Positions 1-10,575 are shown, counted from the stretch's first letter. The stretch is 64,000 nucleotides of DNA from Verrucomicrobiota bacterium (GCA_003152315.1 PLZV01000018.1:37206-101205); one strand, 5' to 3'. Made by a program: numbers and translations. Notes: generated from the sequence alone by a model not told the origin.

Positions 1-2151
1 GGCGTCGGCGGCATCGAGGCCGAGGCGGGGATGCTCGGTCAGCCGGTTTACTTTCTCACGCCCGAGGTGGTGGGAGTGCACATGACGGGCGCGTTGGGTG
101 AAGGCGTGACGGCGACGGACCTCGCGTTGCACGTCACCCAGATGCTTCGCAAGGCGAAGGTGGTTGGCAAATTTGTCGAATTTTTCGGACCCGGCGCGAC
201 GTCGCTGCCCGTGGCTGACCGCGCGACCATCGCGAATATGGCTCCTGAATACGGCGCGACGATGGGCTTTTTTCCCGTGGATGACGAGTCGCTCAATTAC
301 CTGCGCGCGACGGGGCGCACCAACGAGCAAGTTGTCGCGTTCGGCAACTACTTCAAGGCGCAAGAGATGTTCGGCATACCGGACAAGGGCGACATTGATT
401 ACAGCGTCGAGCTCGAACTCAATCTCGCCGACGTGCGGCCGAGTGTCGCCGGGCCAAAGCGTCCGCAAGACCGCATCGAACTGCCGAACTTGAAATCCAA
501 GTTCGACGAGCTGTTCTCGAAGCCACTCACAGAAAACGGTTACAACAAACCCCAGGCTGAGATGGGCAAGCGCGTCCCCGTGCATCTTGGTTCGAGCACG
601 CCCGTCGAGCAACCGCAGCATGTGGGTGCCGGCAAGGATCGCGTCTCCGACAGTGAATCGGAGATGCGCGACCAACATCCCACGCCCGATACCGTTCACA
701 ATTCCGTGCCCACCCGCGATGGCGATTGGCAAATCGGTCATGGCTCGGTGGTAATCGCGGCCATCACCAGTTGCACCAACACCTCCAACCCCAGCGTGAT
801 GCTAGGGGCAGGCTTGTTGGCGAAGAAGGCGGTCGAACGTGGGTTGAAGGTCCCCGCGTATGTGAAGAGTTCGCTTGCGCCGGGTTCGCGTGTGGTCAGC
901 GATTACCTGACGAAAGCCGGATTGCAACCGTACCTCGATAAGCTCGGTTTCAATCTCGTCGGTTACGGCTGCACGACGTGTATCGGCAATTCGGGGCCGC
1001 TGCCCGCGCCGATTGAGGATGCGGTCGTGAAGAACGATCTCATCGCGGCGAGCGTGCTCAGCGGCAACCGGAATTTTGAGGCGCGCGTCCACTCCAGCGT
1101 GAAGGCCAACTTTCTCATGTCGCCGCCGCTGGTCGTCGCCTTTGCACTCGCGGGACGCGTGAACATCGACCTGACGACCGAGCCGATTGGTAAGGACAAG
1201 AACGGGAGCGACGTTTACCTGCGCGATCTGTGGCCGTCATTGCAGGAAGTCAAAGACGCGATGAAGAGCGCCTTGAAGCCCGAGGTTTTCCGGACGTTGT
1301 ACAAGGATTTCGCGGCGCAGAACCCGGCGTGGAATGAGATCCCCTCCTCCGTCGGCAATGTGTACCGCTGGGATTCCAAGAGCACATATATTCAGGAGCC
1401 GCCGTTCTTCGAGAACTTCGCGATGCAACCCGGCACCATCGGCGAGATCAAGGGCGCCATGGTGCTCGGCATTTTTGGCGATTCCGTGACGACCGATCAC
1501 ATCTCGCCGGCCGGCAGTTTTAAGAAAGATTCGCCTGCGGGCAAATACCTCGTTGAGAACGGCGTGCAGCCCGTTGACTTCAACAGTTACGGCGCGCGAC
1601 GCGGCAACGACCAGGTGATGACGCGCGGGACGTTCGCCAATGTGCGCATCAAGAACCTCATGCTGCCGGGGATCGAAGGCGGTGTGACCAAGTACAACGG
1701 CCAGCCGATTTCAATTTATGATGCCGCGATGAAATACCAGCAGAGGACAGTGCCGCTGGTTGTGTTCGCGGGGCAGGAATACGGCACGGGCAGTTCGCGT
1801 GATTGGGCGGCAAAGGGCACGAAGTTACTCGGCGTCCGCGCGGTCATCGCACAAAGCTTCGAGCGTATCCATCGTTCAAATCTGGTGGGGATGGGCGTGT
1901 TGCCCTGCCAGTTCAAGGAAGGCACAACCGCCCAGACGCTGAAACTCGAAGGCACGGAGACGTACGACATCCTTGGGCTGGACGAAAGCCTCCAACCGCG
2001 GCAGGAATTGACGCTGATAATTCAACGTCCCGACGGAACGGCGCAGAAGGTGCCGATCATCGCGCGCATCGACACACCGATTGAGGTGGAATACTACCGT
2101 CACGGCGGCATCCTGCCGTTCGTGCTGCGGCAGTTGGTGGCGCAGGCGTAA
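1..2151 (+). CDS. acnA: Aconitate hydratase, 5' end outside window
   Basis: Aconitase interconverts citrate and isocitrate in the cytoplasmic TCA cycle using a [4Fe-4S] cluster. The reading frame is open from base 1, and the residues before the first ATG (base 31) already match the family, so the gene starts upstream. 716 residues are visible; bacterial AcnA is about 890-900, so roughly 180 N-terminal residues are missing. Cluster ligands appear as SCTNTSN (about residue 256) and [10 protein letters not shown] (about 324). The swivel domain holds [13 protein letters not shown] and the substrate-binding [10 protein letters not shown] near the C-terminus. It converges with the phosphatase gene 20 bp downstream. 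Family assignment is firm; AcnA rather than AcnB follows from domain order. Confidence 0.96.
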   Translation, partial: GVGGIEAEAGMLGQPVYFLTPEVVGVHMTGALGEGVTATDLALHVTQMLRKAKVVGKFVEFFGPGATSLPVADRATIANMAPEYGATMGFFPVDDESLNYLRATGRTNEQVVAFGNYFKAQEMFGIPDKGDIDYSVELELNLADVRPSVAGPKRPQDRIELPNLKSKFDELFSKPLTENGYNKPQAEMGKRVPVHLGSSTPVEQPQHVGAGKDRVSDSESEMRDQHPTPDTVHNSVPTRDGDWQIGHGSVVIAAITSCTNTSNPSVMLGAGLLAKKAVERGLKVPAYVKSSLAPGSRVVSDYLTKAGLQPYLDKLGFNLVGYGCTTCIGNSGPLPAPIEDAVVKNDLIAASVLSGNRNFEARVHSSVKANFLMSPPLVVAFALAGRVNIDLTTEPIGKDKNGSDVYLRDLWPSLQEVKDAMKSALKPEVFRTLYKDFAAQNPAWNEIPSSVGNVYRWDSKSTYIQEPPFFENFAMQPGTIGEIKGAMVLGIFGDSVTTDHISPAGSFKKDSPAGKYLVENGVQPVDFNSYGARRGNDQVMTRGTFANVRIKNLMLPGIEGGVTKYNGQPISIYDAAMKYQQRTVPLVVFAGQEYGTGSSRDWAAKGTKLLGVRAVIAQSFERIHRSNLVGMGVLPCQFKEGTTAQTLKLEGTETYDILGLDESLQPRQELTLIIQRPDGTAQKVPIIARIDTPIEVEYYRHGGILPFVLRQLVAQA

Positions 2152-2171
2152 CGCGGCGTGGAACCAGCCCA

Positions 2172-4325
2172 TCAGTTGACGGCGCTCGTCTCGACCGGCT
2201 GCGGGGCAACGCCGGTCGGGGAGCCGGCGACTTCGACCGCCACCAAACAAATATCGTCGATCAGCGGTATTCCACCTGTGAATTGATTGACGGCATCGAT
2301 CACCGCTTGTGTCAGGTCCGTGATCGTGCAATCGAGGTTCTGCTCCAACACGCGGCTCAAGCGCTCGCGCCCGAACTCTTCACCTTCCGCGTTGGCCGCC
2401 TCGATGATGCCGTCCGTGTACAACAGGAACACGTCGTCTTTCGCCGCGAAGCTTGTGAAGCTTGTGTAGTGGGATTCGCGAAACAGGCCGAGCGCGGGAT
2501 TATTGTGAAGGTTCTGAATCAGCGGCCGCACCGTCCGCCGCCGGCGTTCGGCGACCAGGGGCGACGGATGACCCGCCGAGGCGTAGGTGGTAATGCCCTT
2601 CTGCGTGTCCACGATCAAGTAGAAGGCCGAGACAAAGATAAACTGCTTGCTCTCCTGCACGAGATCGAAGAAGTGGCGGTTCATCAACTCCAGAAAGTGT
2701 GCCGGATCGTTGGCTTGCGCGGAGAGGTCCTGCAGGAGCGTCCGCAGGATGGCGGTCACCAGGGCGGAGCGCGTGCCGTGGCCCATCACATCCGCGATGA
2801 AAATGCCGGCGCGATGATCGTCGAGCTTGAGCACGTCAAAAAAGTCGCCGCCGACCGAGCTGGCGGCCTTGTAGATGTGGTGGAAATGGAGCGCCAGCGG
2901 AGCCACGCAGGTCTCGCTTGGCACCTGCGGGTAGCTGTGCGGCATCAGGGCCTCCTGAAACTCGCGGGCGAACTGGAGATCGCGCTGGATCTCCGCGGTC
3001 TTGAAGGCGATCTCCTCCTCCAGTTGTTCATGGTAGCGCAACACACGGACGGCCATCGCGACGAAGTCGTGGGCGAGATCCTCGATCTCGTCGCCGGTGT
3101 GGAGATTGCGGACGTCGTCCAGCGCATTGGTCGAGGCCCGGGAGGCGCGTGGTTGCGCGTTGGCGACGTTGGCATTTGGGGAGTCCACCAGCTTGGCGGA
3201 GGCAGCGACAAGCTGGGCGGCGGAACGCAACCGTTGGACGGGCATGATGATTTTGCTGTTGGCGATGTAGAGCCCAAGGAGGGTAAACGCAAGCACCACG
3301 AGCCCTCCCGTCGCGGCCAGCAGCCGCAATTGGCGCCGCACGGGCCCCAGGACAGCGGAGGCATCGTCGTGCACAATCACGTACAGCGGTCGAATGCCGA
3401 ACGGCACGGAATTGTCCATCAGCGGGCCGGTGAGTTGTAGGCGCGTGAAACCGATGAGCCGTGTCCCGGCCCCGTTCACTTCTTCGATGGCCCAGCCGGG
3501 GCGATTGGATGCGATGCGTTTCACCATCTCAGAGCCGACACCGGACGGCAACGATCCCACGCTGGGTGGACCAATCTCGAAGACGATACGACCCTCCGTG
3601 TCGACAAGCTGGCGGCGCGCGAGGGTGTCCGACAGGATGGGCTGAAGGGTGGAGAACAGCGGCGAGATTCTAAGCACGCCCTTCAGCACGCCGACCGGCG
3701 GGGCGGCGGGTTGCGTCCGGTCGCGGATCGGGATGGCCACATCAATCGAGTACACTTGTGCGCTCTCATCGAAGTTGATGCCTTCGGCGTAGACGCGGCG
3801 GTAACCGACTTTGATCCCGCGCTGCCACCAGACTTCGTCGGCCTGCCAGTAATCGCTGGTTTTCCCGGTGGCGGCCACGAGTTGTCCCTTGCCGTCCGTG
3901 ACGAAGATCTCGGCAAAGAGTGGATGCAACGATCGGAACTCCTCGAGTCGGCGGGCGATATCGTTGGCCAGTACGCGGCGCAGTTCGGGGGCCGTCGCGT
4001 CGAAAGCCGGCCAGCGGGCTTCCATCTGCTGGATGTGCGCGGCGAACTCCGCATCGGTCAGTCTGGGCTGCGTTTCGTTTTGGACATGGATTCGCTCGTA
4101 AAGGTCTGACAGCAGCAGCCAGTCGTCGAGTTCCTCCAACTGCTTGTCGACCGCCTGATTGAGTCCCTGGGCGAGGTGAATGGCGAGGGACTCGAAAAGA
4201 ACGCCCTTCTCGCGTCGATAGTGGTAGGAGCCGAGCACCCAGACGGTGATGATGCCGATGCACAACGGGATGCCCGCCGCGACAACCAGGATGCCGATGA
4301 ACTTCGTTCTGATGCCGAGGTGCAT
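2172..4325 (-). CDS. Membrane-bound PP2C/SpoIIE-type serine phosphatase with extracytoplasmic sensor and HAMP
   Basis: A 717-residue signalling phosphatase. An N-terminal membrane segment (about residues 8-30) is followed by a roughly 290-residue extracytoplasmic region resembling a double Cache sensor. A second membrane segment (about 330-350), a HAMP-like linker and a coiled coil (about 430-460) lead into a SpoIIE phosphatase domain. Metal-binding motifs are visible as GGDFFD, DVMGHG, LLYTDGI and DDICLV. Proteins of this architecture usually dephosphorylate an anti-sigma-factor antagonist (STAS protein) in a partner-switching module. No STAS or anti-sigma gene lies beside it, so the target is unknown. 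I see no clear Shine-Dalgarno sequence before the ATG. Confidence 0.9.
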   Translation of the reverse strand: MHLGIRTKFIGILVVAAGIPLCIGIITVWVLGSYHYRREKGVLFESLAIHLAQGLNQAVDKQLEELDDWLLLSDLYERIHVQNETQPRLTDAEFAAHIQQMEARWPAFDATAPELRRVLANDIARRLEEFRSLHPLFAEIFVTDGKGQLVAATGKTSDYWQADEVWWQRGIKVGYRRVYAEGINFDESAQVYSIDVAIPIRDRTQPAAPPVGVLKGVLRISPLFSTLQPILSDTLARRQLVDTEGRIVFEIGPPSVGSLPSGVGSEMVKRIASNRPGWAIEEVNGAGTRLIGFTRLQLTGPLMDNSVPFGIRPLYVIVHDDASAVLGPVRRQLRLLAATGGLVVLAFTLLGLYIANSKIIMPVQRLRSAAQLVAASAKLVDSPNANVANAQPRASRASTNALDDVRNLHTGDEIEDLAHDFVAMAVRVLRYHEQLEEEIAFKTAEIQRDLQFAREFQEALMPHSYPQVPSETCVAPLALHFHHIYKAASSVGGDFFDVLKLDDHRAGIFIADVMGHGTRSALVTAILRTLLQDLSAQANDPAHFLELMNRHFFDLVQESKQFIFVSAFYLIVDTQKGITTYASAGHPSPLVAERRRRTVRPLIQNLHNNPALGLFRESHYTSFTSFAAKDDVFLLYTDGIIEAANAEGEEFGRERLSRVLEQNLDCTITDLTQAVIDAVNQFTGGIPLIDDICLVAVEVAGSPTGVAPQPVETSAVN

Positions 4326-4550
4326 GCGTTACGGAAGCGGTCCGTCGTTCAGCTTGTCCCGAATAGCATAATGGCCGCAACAACACAACCTCGACAAGAG
4401 CCGCAGTGTTTATCGATTAATGATATTGACTTATGGGAATGTTGTTGTTAGGATTCGGTCGTGCAAAGGAAGCAGGCTTGGCTGGCGGCGACTGTGAGTC
4501 GTTGTTGCGCTGAACTACCACCCCGTAAACAGCCCGAGGGGAGGAGGCGC

Positions 4551-4690
4551 GAAAAACATGCGTTTCTGCGAAACGAACCCGAATTTTTTGTCTTCGAAAA
4601 GTGCATTTATCCAGCGGGGCTACAATGGGTTACACGATTAGAAATGAGTCGAACAATTCGGGTTCGTTTGGCAAAGCCGAATGCATTTTT
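4551..4690. repeat. Dispersed inverted-repeat element, copy A
   Basis: It shares a conserved left end (GAAAAACATRCGTTTCTGCG followed by AAACGAACCCGA) with a second copy at 39661-39790. The 15-base arm AAACGAACCCGAATT at 4571-4585 is matched by its exact reverse complement at 4655-4669. The interior differs completely between copies. The arms can form a long stem, so this may be a transcribed structured element or a miniature mobile element. Confidence 0.75.
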
Positions 4691-4800
4691 GACCCAAGAA
4701 CAGGGTTGCGGCAGCGCTTTTGACCCGGTTTTGCCCACAAATGGAGACCTGCGGTCATGCAAAGTGCGCGGTCGGGAGACCGGCGCACAACGAACGGAGC

Positions 4801-4844
4801 GGCCACGATCCTTCGGCTGAGCTCAGGACAGGCTCCGCGTGGCC
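4801..4844. repeat. REP-like palindrome
   Basis: GGCCACG at 4801-4807 pairs with CGTGGCC at 4838-4844 around a core containing CTTCGGCTGAGCTCAGGACA. From memory, a core of this kind recurs between genes in many environmental bacterial genomes. It is not a protein-coding feature. Confidence 0.6.
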
Positions 4845-4878
4845 CTCCATGCGGGGGACTACCGCTACCGTTGGGCGC

Positions 4879-4906
4879 TTGACTCTTTGGCTGGTGGCGA
4901 TATAGT
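4879..4906 (+). promoter_or_regulatory. Candidate sigma-70-type promoter of the suf cluster
   Basis: TTGACT (4879-4884) and TATAGT (4901-4906) are separated by 16 bases and lie 68 bases before the sufC ATG. Both boxes are close to consensus, and no other good pair lies nearer the gene. The start point is inferred only. Confidence 0.55.
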
Positions 4907-4919
4907 GAAGTTGGAATCG

Positions 4920-4932
4920 GACAAAAATTGTC
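4920..4932. promoter_or_regulatory. Candidate operator: short perfect inverted repeat in the suf leader
   Basis: GACAA-AAA-TTGTC lies just downstream of the predicted -10 box, where a repressor could block transcription. It does not match IscR or Fur consensus as I know them. An iron- or oxidative-stress-responsive regulator is a guess from the operon's function. Confidence 0.25.
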
Positions 4933-4974
4933 GCATTCAAAAAAGGCGTCCGATGGCATCGAGGAAGACAGACC

Positions 4975-5745
<771 letters not shown>

Positions 5746-5748
5746 GAC

Positions 5749-7158
5749 ATGAGCACTGCTTCACCCGATCAAGTTTTGCCGGGAGCCTACAAGGAAGGTT
5801 TCCACGACGTTAACATCAAGGCCCTGCACAAGGTCCCGAAGGGCCCGACGCACGAAGTCATCGATTACATGTGCGATACGAAAGGCGAGCCGGACTGGAT
5901 GCGGCAATTTCGCCATCGCAGCCTTGATCTGTTCTTGAAGGCGACCATCCCGGAGTGGATGCCCGGTTTGCGCGATATCGACTACGACGCAATCACCTAT
6001 TACGCCAGCCCGATTGAGAAATCCGCGCGGCGCTGGGAAGATGTACCGATCGAGATTCGCAACACATACGACAAGCTCGGCATTGCCAAGGAAGAGCAGA
6101 AGCTTCTCGGCGGTCTCGGCGCGCAGATCGACAGCGAGATGGCGTACCACAACATCCAGGAGTCGCTCTCCAAGCGGGGCGTGATCTTCCTGAGTTGCGA
6201 CGACGGCATGAAGGAGTATCCCGAGATTTTCAAGGAGCACTTTGCGAAGTCGATCCCGCCCGAGGACAACAAGTTTGCGGCGCTCAACTCCGCATTCTGG
6301 AGCGGCGGTTCGTTTGTGTATGTTCCGAAGGGTGTGAAGTGCGACGTCCCGCTGTCCGTGTACTTCCGCATCAACGCCGAGCAGTTCGGGCAATTCGAGC
6401 GCACGCTGATCATTTGCGAGGACGACAGCTTCTGCCATTACGTGGAAGGCTGCAGCGCGCCGGTGTACACGACGAATTCGTTGCACTCGGCGGTGGTTGA
6501 GATTTTTGTCAAGGATCGCGCGCGGTGCCGTTACACGACGATCCAGAACTGGTCGACCGACGTTTACAACCTCGTTACCAAGCGGGCGTTCCTTTACAAG
6601 AACTCGGTGATGGAATGGGTGGACGGCAATCTCGGGTCGAAACGCACGGTGAAATATCCTTCGTGCTACATGCTCGGCGAAGGCGGTCACGGCGAAATTC
6701 TGAGCCTGGCCAGTTCCGACAAGGGAATGTGGCAGGATGCGGGCGCCAAGCTGGTGTTTTTTGCGCCGAACTGCACGGGCCGCATCAACTCGAAGTCGAT
6801 CAGCGGCCATGGCGGGCGCGCCTCGTATCGCGGCCTGGTGCAGGTCAACGAAGCCGCCCAGAACTGCCGGGTACAAGTCAATTGCGACGCGCTGATTCTC
6901 GACGAGATCAGCCGTTCCGACACGTATCCCGTAATGGAAATCGACGGCGACCTCGCGACGATTGAGCACGAGGCCAGTGTTTCGAATGTTTCTGAAGAAC
7001 AACTATTTTACCTCCAGAGCCGCGGCATCAAGAAAGAGGACGCGGTCGCGATGATCGTCAACGGATTCATCGAGCCGATCGTCAAGGAGTTGCCGATGGA
7101 ATTTGCAGTCGAGATCAACCGGCTCATTAATCTGCAGATGGAAGGTTCCGTCGGGTAA
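5749..7158 (+). CDS. sufB: Fe-S cluster assembly scaffold SufB
   Basis: 469 residues, full length for SufB. With SufC and SufD it forms the scaffold that receives sulfur from SufS and builds the cluster. The C-terminal beta-helix region carries the family's conserved segments, such as SISGHGGRASYRGLVQ, DEISRSDTYPVMEIDGD and ATIEHEASVSNVSEEQLFYL. Candidate sulfur-accepting cysteines are in the central segment around residues 220-260. It is co-transcribed with sufC. A perfect palindromic repeat separates it from sufD. Confidence 0.97.
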   Translation: MSTASPDQVLPGAYKEGFHDVNIKALHKVPKGPTHEVIDYMCDTKGEPDWMRQFRHRSLDLFLKATIPEWMPGLRDIDYDAITYYASPIEKSARRWEDVPIEIRNTYDKLGIAKEEQKLLGGLGAQIDSEMAYHNIQESLSKRGVIFLSCDDGMKEYPEIFKEHFAKSIPPEDNKFAALNSAFWSGGSFVYVPKGVKCDVPLSVYFRINAEQFGQFERTLIICEDDSFCHYVEGCSAPVYTTNSLHSAVVEIFVKDRARCRYTTIQNWSTDVYNLVTKRAFLYKNSVMEWVDGNLGSKRTVKYPSCYMLGEGGHGEILSLASSDKGMWQDAGAKLVFFAPNCTGRINSKSISGHGGRASYRGLVQVNEAAQNCRVQVNCDALILDEISRSDTYPVMEIDGDLATIEHEASVSNVSEEQLFYLQSRGIKKEDAVAMIVNGFIEPIVKELPMEFAVEINRLINLQMEGSVG

Positions 7159-7159
7159 C

Positions 7160-7230
7160 TGTAGCGGCGGTCTATGACCGCCGTTCGGTGACCCGGAATC
7201 GGCTTTCGGCGCTCAGAGAGCGCCGCTACA
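7160..7230. repeat. Palindromic repeat inside the suf operon
   Basis: TGTAGCGGCG at 7160-7169 pairs perfectly with CGCCGCTACA at 7221-7230. Inside are two smaller hairpins, GGCGGTC-TAT-GACCGCC and GGCGCTC-AGA-GAGCGCC, giving a three-way, clover-like fold. It fills the sufB-sufD gap and would be transcribed, so it could set the sufB:sufD ratio or protect a processed mRNA end. It looks like a dispersed REP-type element. Confidence 0.75.
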
Positions 7231-7235
7231 ACAAC

Positions 7236-8474
7236 ATGACAACTGGACTCACACAACAAACCCTCGAAGCCATCGCCTCGGGCGAGCCCGGCTGGCTCAA
7301 GTCGCAGCGGCTGGCCGCGTGGCAAACATTCGAAAAGCTTCCTTTGCCCACCAAGCGCGATTTGCAGTGGCAGCGCTTCGACATTCGTGCTCTCAAACTC
7401 GACAAGTTGGCGTTGTCGGTTGAACAACCCGCGATCCGCGAACGGCTGACTCCCCTGCCCCCCGAGTTGAGCAAGAAGGGCGTCATCTTTTGTGATATGG
7501 CGACGGCACTCGCCAAGCACGGAGACGTGCTGAAGGATTATCTCGGCAAGAGCATTGCGCCGGACGAGCCGGCGAAGTTTCAGGCCCTGCATGCGGCGCT
7601 CTGGAAGAGTGGCGCGTTCCTCTATGTGCCGCGCAACATTCGCTGCGAGCTGCCGCTGGAAGTTGTGTACGAGATGGTCGGCCAGAACGTCGCCGGCTTC
7701 CCGCACACGCTGGTTGTTGTCGAGCCCGGCGCCGAGGCCACGCTCGTGCAGAAGTTCATCGGCGGCCCGCCTATTGGCAGCAATGGCGCGCCGAGCATTC
7801 ACGCAAGCGGCACTGAAGTGTTCGTGAAGGAAGGCGGCCATCTTCATTACATCAGCGAGCAGAATTTCTCGCCGAACGTTTATGATTTTACGGTGAAGCG
7901 CGCGCATGTCGCCCGTGACGCGGAGATCGACTGGGTGCTCGGCATGTTCGGCGCGTCGTTCCAGCGCTACGATGTCGAATGCATCATGGAAGGCGAAGGT
8001 GGCATGAGTTTCATGTATGCCGTCGGCGTGCTGGACCACAACCAGCAGTTCGGGCAATTCACGAAGCAGCATCACAAGACGGGCAATACGACCAGCGACC
8101 TGATGTTCAAGAATGTGTTGCGCGATTCCTCCATCAGCAATTACACGGGCGTGATCAAGGTCGAGAAGAACGCCAACGGCACCAACGCCTACCAGGCCAA
8201 TCGCAACCTGGTGCTGAGCAAGGATGTTCGCTGCGACACGCGGCCGATTCTCGAGATCGAGTCGAACCAACTGCGCTGCACGCACGGGGCGACGGTCGGC
8301 CAATTGGAAGAGGAACAGATTTTTTACCTGCGCAGCCGCGGGCTGACGCCGGAGCTGGCGCGTGATGTCTTGATCGAGGCGTTTCTCGATCCGGTGTTGG
8401 CGCGTATCCAGGTGGAGGCGGTGCAAAAAGAGTTTGCCAAGTTGGTTCATGACAAGGTAGTACGCAAGCAATGA
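7236..8474 (+). CDS. sufD: Fe-S cluster assembly protein SufD
   Basis: 412 residues; SufB paralogue that completes the SufBC2D scaffold. The C-terminal segment NQLRCTHGATVGQLEEEQIFY, shortened here in spirit to THGATVGQLEEEQ, contains the conserved histidine region of SufD. I place the start at ATG 7236. An in-frame upstream start at 7188 would put 16 residues inside the palindromic repeat and they resemble no SufD. The gene overlaps sufS by 4 bases (ATGA), implying coupled translation. Confidence 0.93.
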   Translation: MTTGLTQQTLEAIASGEPGWLKSQRLAAWQTFEKLPLPTKRDLQWQRFDIRALKLDKLALSVEQPAIRERLTPLPPELSKKGVIFCDMATALAKHGDVLKDYLGKSIAPDEPAKFQALHAALWKSGAFLYVPRNIRCELPLEVVYEMVGQNVAGFPHTLVVVEPGAEATLVQKFIGGPPIGSNGAPSIHASGTEVFVKEGGHLHYISEQNFSPNVYDFTVKRAHVARDAEIDWVLGMFGASFQRYDVECIMEGEGGMSFMYAVGVLDHNQQFGQFTKQHHKTGNTTSDLMFKNVLRDSSISNYTGVIKVEKNANGTNAYQANRNLVLSKDVRCDTRPILEIESNQLRCTHGATVGQLEEEQIFYLRSRGLTPELARDVLIEAFLDPVLARIQVEAVQKEFAKLVHDKVVRKQ

Positions 8475-9742
8475 TTGAACTCCTCGATGAGGTGCAGTTG
8501 GAGGAAATTCGCGACGACTTTCCGGTGTTGCAGCAGAAAGTTCACGGCAAGCCGTTGGTTTATTTTGACAACGCCGCCACTTCCCAGAAGCCGCGCATCG
8601 TCATTGACGCGATGAACGACTACTACCAGCGCTACAACGCGAACGTCCATCGCGGCATCCACGCGTTGGCGGAACGCGCCACGAGGGAATACGAGCTCGC
8701 GCGGGAGAAGATCGCCAGGTTCATCAACGCGCCATCGCAGGAGTCCGTTATTTTCACGCGTGGCACTACCGAGGCTATTAACCTCGTCGCGTATTCCTGG
8801 GCGCAGACCAATCTCAAGAACGGCGATGAAATCCTGCTGACGTTCATGGAACACCACAGCAACACGGTGCCGTGGTACCAGGTCTGCGAGCGCACCGGCG
8901 CGGTGATCAAGCGCATCGAGTTAAATCCCGACGGCACGTTGCGGCTTGACGATCTCGACAAACTCATCACTGAGCGGACAAAGCTCGTCGCCGTCACGCA
9001 ACAGTCCAACGTTCTCGGCACGATCAACCCGGTTCGGCTGATTGCCGATGCGGCCCACAAGAAGGGCGCCGTGGTTCTCGTCGATGGCGCGCAGAGCGTC
9101 CCGCACATGCCGGTGGATGTCCAGGCGCTCGGTTGCGATTTCTTCGTGTTCAGCGGCCACAAGATGTGCGGGCCGACGGCCAGCGGCATCTTGTACGGCC
9201 GGCGGGCGATTCTCGAAGCGATGCCGCCGTTTATGGGCGGCGGCGAGATGATCAAGGAAGTGTGGTTTGACCACGTGAAGTACAATGATCTGCCTTATAA
9301 ATTCGAGGCGGGCACGCCGAACATCGCTGAAGCCATCGGCCTCGGCGTGGCTGTGGATTACCTCACGCGTATCGGCATGGAAAAGATTCGCCAGCATGAG
9401 AAGGAGATCACGCAGTACGCGCTCGATTGCTTGAAGGACTTCCCCGAAATCACGGTGTACGGCCCCTACGATGTCGAGAAACGTGGTGGCCTGGTCACGT
9501 TTACTTTGGGCGATGTGCATCCGCACGACATTGCCACTTTCGCCGACCAGGATGGCATCGCCATCCGCGCGGGTCATCACTGCGCGATGCCGCTCCATAA
9601 GAAGCTTGGCCTCGCCGCCACCGCGCGGGCCAGTTTTTATCTCTACAACACCCGCGACGAAGTGGATACTTTTATCGCCATGCTTCATAAAGCCAAGAAG
9701 TTCTTCGGCGCCTGCCCCACCGGCCGCGCGATGGGTTACTAA
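8471..9742 (+). CDS. sufS: Group II cysteine desulfurase SufS
   Basis: PLP enzyme that takes sulfur from L-cysteine and passes it as persulfide to SufU or SufB. 423 residues, usual length. The Schiff-base lysine lies in FVFSGHKMCGPTASG (about residue 231), and the active-site cysteine is in RAGHHCAMPLHKKL (about 375). The N-terminus FDNAATSQKP is typical. The start overlaps the sufD stop. It is probably the last gene of the core operon; sufU lies about 1 kb downstream. Confidence 0.97.
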   Translation: MIELLDEVQLEEIRDDFPVLQQKVHGKPLVYFDNAATSQKPRIVIDAMNDYYQRYNANVHRGIHALAERATREYELAREKIARFINAPSQESVIFTRGTTEAINLVAYSWAQTNLKNGDEILLTFMEHHSNTVPWYQVCERTGAVIKRIELNPDGTLRLDDLDKLITERTKLVAVTQQSNVLGTINPVRLIADAAHKKGAVVLVDGAQSVPHMPVDVQALGCDFFVFSGHKMCGPTASGILYGRRAILEAMPPFMGGGEMIKEVWFDHVKYNDLPYKFEAGTPNIAEAIGLGVAVDYLTRIGMEKIRQHEKEITQYALDCLKDFPEITVYGPYDVEKRGGLVTFTLGDVHPHDIATFADQDGIAIRAGHHCAMPLHKKLGLAATARASFYLYNTRDEVDTFIAMLHKAKKFFGACPTGRAMGY

Positions 9743-9847
9743 CTGGTTGTTTGAACCGGGACGTTGCCACTACACATGACATTACCAACTTATCGGTTTC
9801 AAATTGACCCACTGCCGCGCCCGCACTAGTCTGCGTATGGAGGCACT

Positions 9848-10306
9848 ATGCAGGCACTATCGGTCGCGCAACTCATTCCGGTACTTCAGACCGCCATCGG
9901 TCCCACCATCCTGATTTCCGGCGTGGGGTTGCTCCTGCTCACCATGACCAATCGGCTGGCGCGGACCATCGACCGCACGAGAGCCGCTGCGCGCGAACTG
10001 CCTGACACGAGCGCGCCTGATCACGCAATGCATGCCGGGCAACTCCAGGTTCTCTGGAGGCGCGCGCGCCTAATCCGCCTGTCCATCGCACTGGCTTCCC
10101 TGAGCGCGCTTTTCGCCGCGCTGCTGATCATTGTGCTGTTTGTGACAGCCTTGTTACAGCTTGAAAACGTTTGGCTAATCTGCACCCTGTTCATCATCTG
10201 CCTGATTTGCCTGATCGGATCACTCTTTGTGTTCATTCACGATATTAATCTGGCGTTAGCTGCCCTGAAATTTGAGGTTTCGGGGAAAGACGTCAGGGGT
10301 GACTAG
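9848..10306 (+). CDS. DUF2721 family membrane protein
   Basis: 152 residues with an N-terminal hydrophobic segment (about 15-32), a basic stretch TNRLARTIDRTR that recalls the family's conserved motif, and two further membrane segments (about 80-105 and 110-130). Function is unknown for the family. It sits between sufS and sufU without evident coupling; a role in Fe-S metabolism would be guesswork. Confidence 0.75.
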   Translation: MQALSVAQLIPVLQTAIGPTILISGVGLLLLTMTNRLARTIDRTRAAARELPDTSAPDHAMHAGQLQVLWRRARLIRLSIALASLSALFAALLIIVLFVTALLQLENVWLICTLFIICLICLIGSLFVFIHDINLALAALKFEVSGKDVRGD

Positions 10307-10368
10307 AAAGAATTAAGATTATTTGAAACGAAATTGGATCTCGCGCGTCTAAACTTGTAGGAGGTCAT

Positions 10369-10539
10369 ATGAAAAACAGTGCCAAGAAGCACATTATGAC
10401 GTTGCGAGATGTAATCGGTATCGTATCGCGGTTTGCCCGCAACGATTACGAGACGAGCCTGGTCGTGGCAGACCTGCTCAACCGCGGGTTTGTTCGGGTC
10501 AACGCTGGTGGTCAATCCCGTCGGATCATTGTCCGCTGA
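10369..10539 (+). CDS. Small basic conserved-looking protein, 56 residues
   Basis: An AGGAGG ribosome site (10359-10364) precedes ATG 10369 at good spacing. The product starts MKNSAKKHIMTLRDVIGIVS and ends with a basic tail, GGQSRRIIVR. The middle (ARNDYETSLVVADLLNRGFV) could fold as a small winged or three-helix unit. From memory, similar short 'TLRDLI..VS..A..D.E....V..LL..G.V' proteins occur in PVC and other bacteria with no assigned role. The strong ribosome site and clean reading frame argue it is translated. Possible DNA binding is inference. Confidence 0.65.
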   Translation: MKNSAKKHIMTLRDVIGIVSRFARNDYETSLVVADLLNRGFVRVNAGGQSRRIIVR

Positions 10540-10575
10540 TCAACAGGGGTGTCGCACCAAGACGTGCGCGCAATT

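Larger units (their letters stand above)
4326..4974. other. Intergenic region with repeats and the suf promoter
   Basis: No convincing gene. The stretch holds a dispersed inverted-repeat element (4551-4690), a REP-like palindrome (4801-4844), a second imperfect palindrome around 4763-4787, and a promoter and operator candidate for the suf cluster (4879-4932). Short ORFs here are repeat sequence read in frame. Confidence 0.7.

Noticed and set aside
2283-3440. Plus-strand ORF opposite the SpoIIE phosphatase gene
   Set aside because: Shadow frame of a firm gene; no recognisable domain.
4461-4820. Short ORF of 119 codons before sufC
   Set aside because: It reads through a dispersed repeat and REP palindrome; no ribosome site; copies elsewhere give unrelated frames.
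5761-7002. Minus-strand ORF opposite sufB, 413 codons
   Set aside because: It is the antisense of a well-conserved gene; translation shows no domain and is Arg/Val/His-rich, as expected for a GC-rich shadow.
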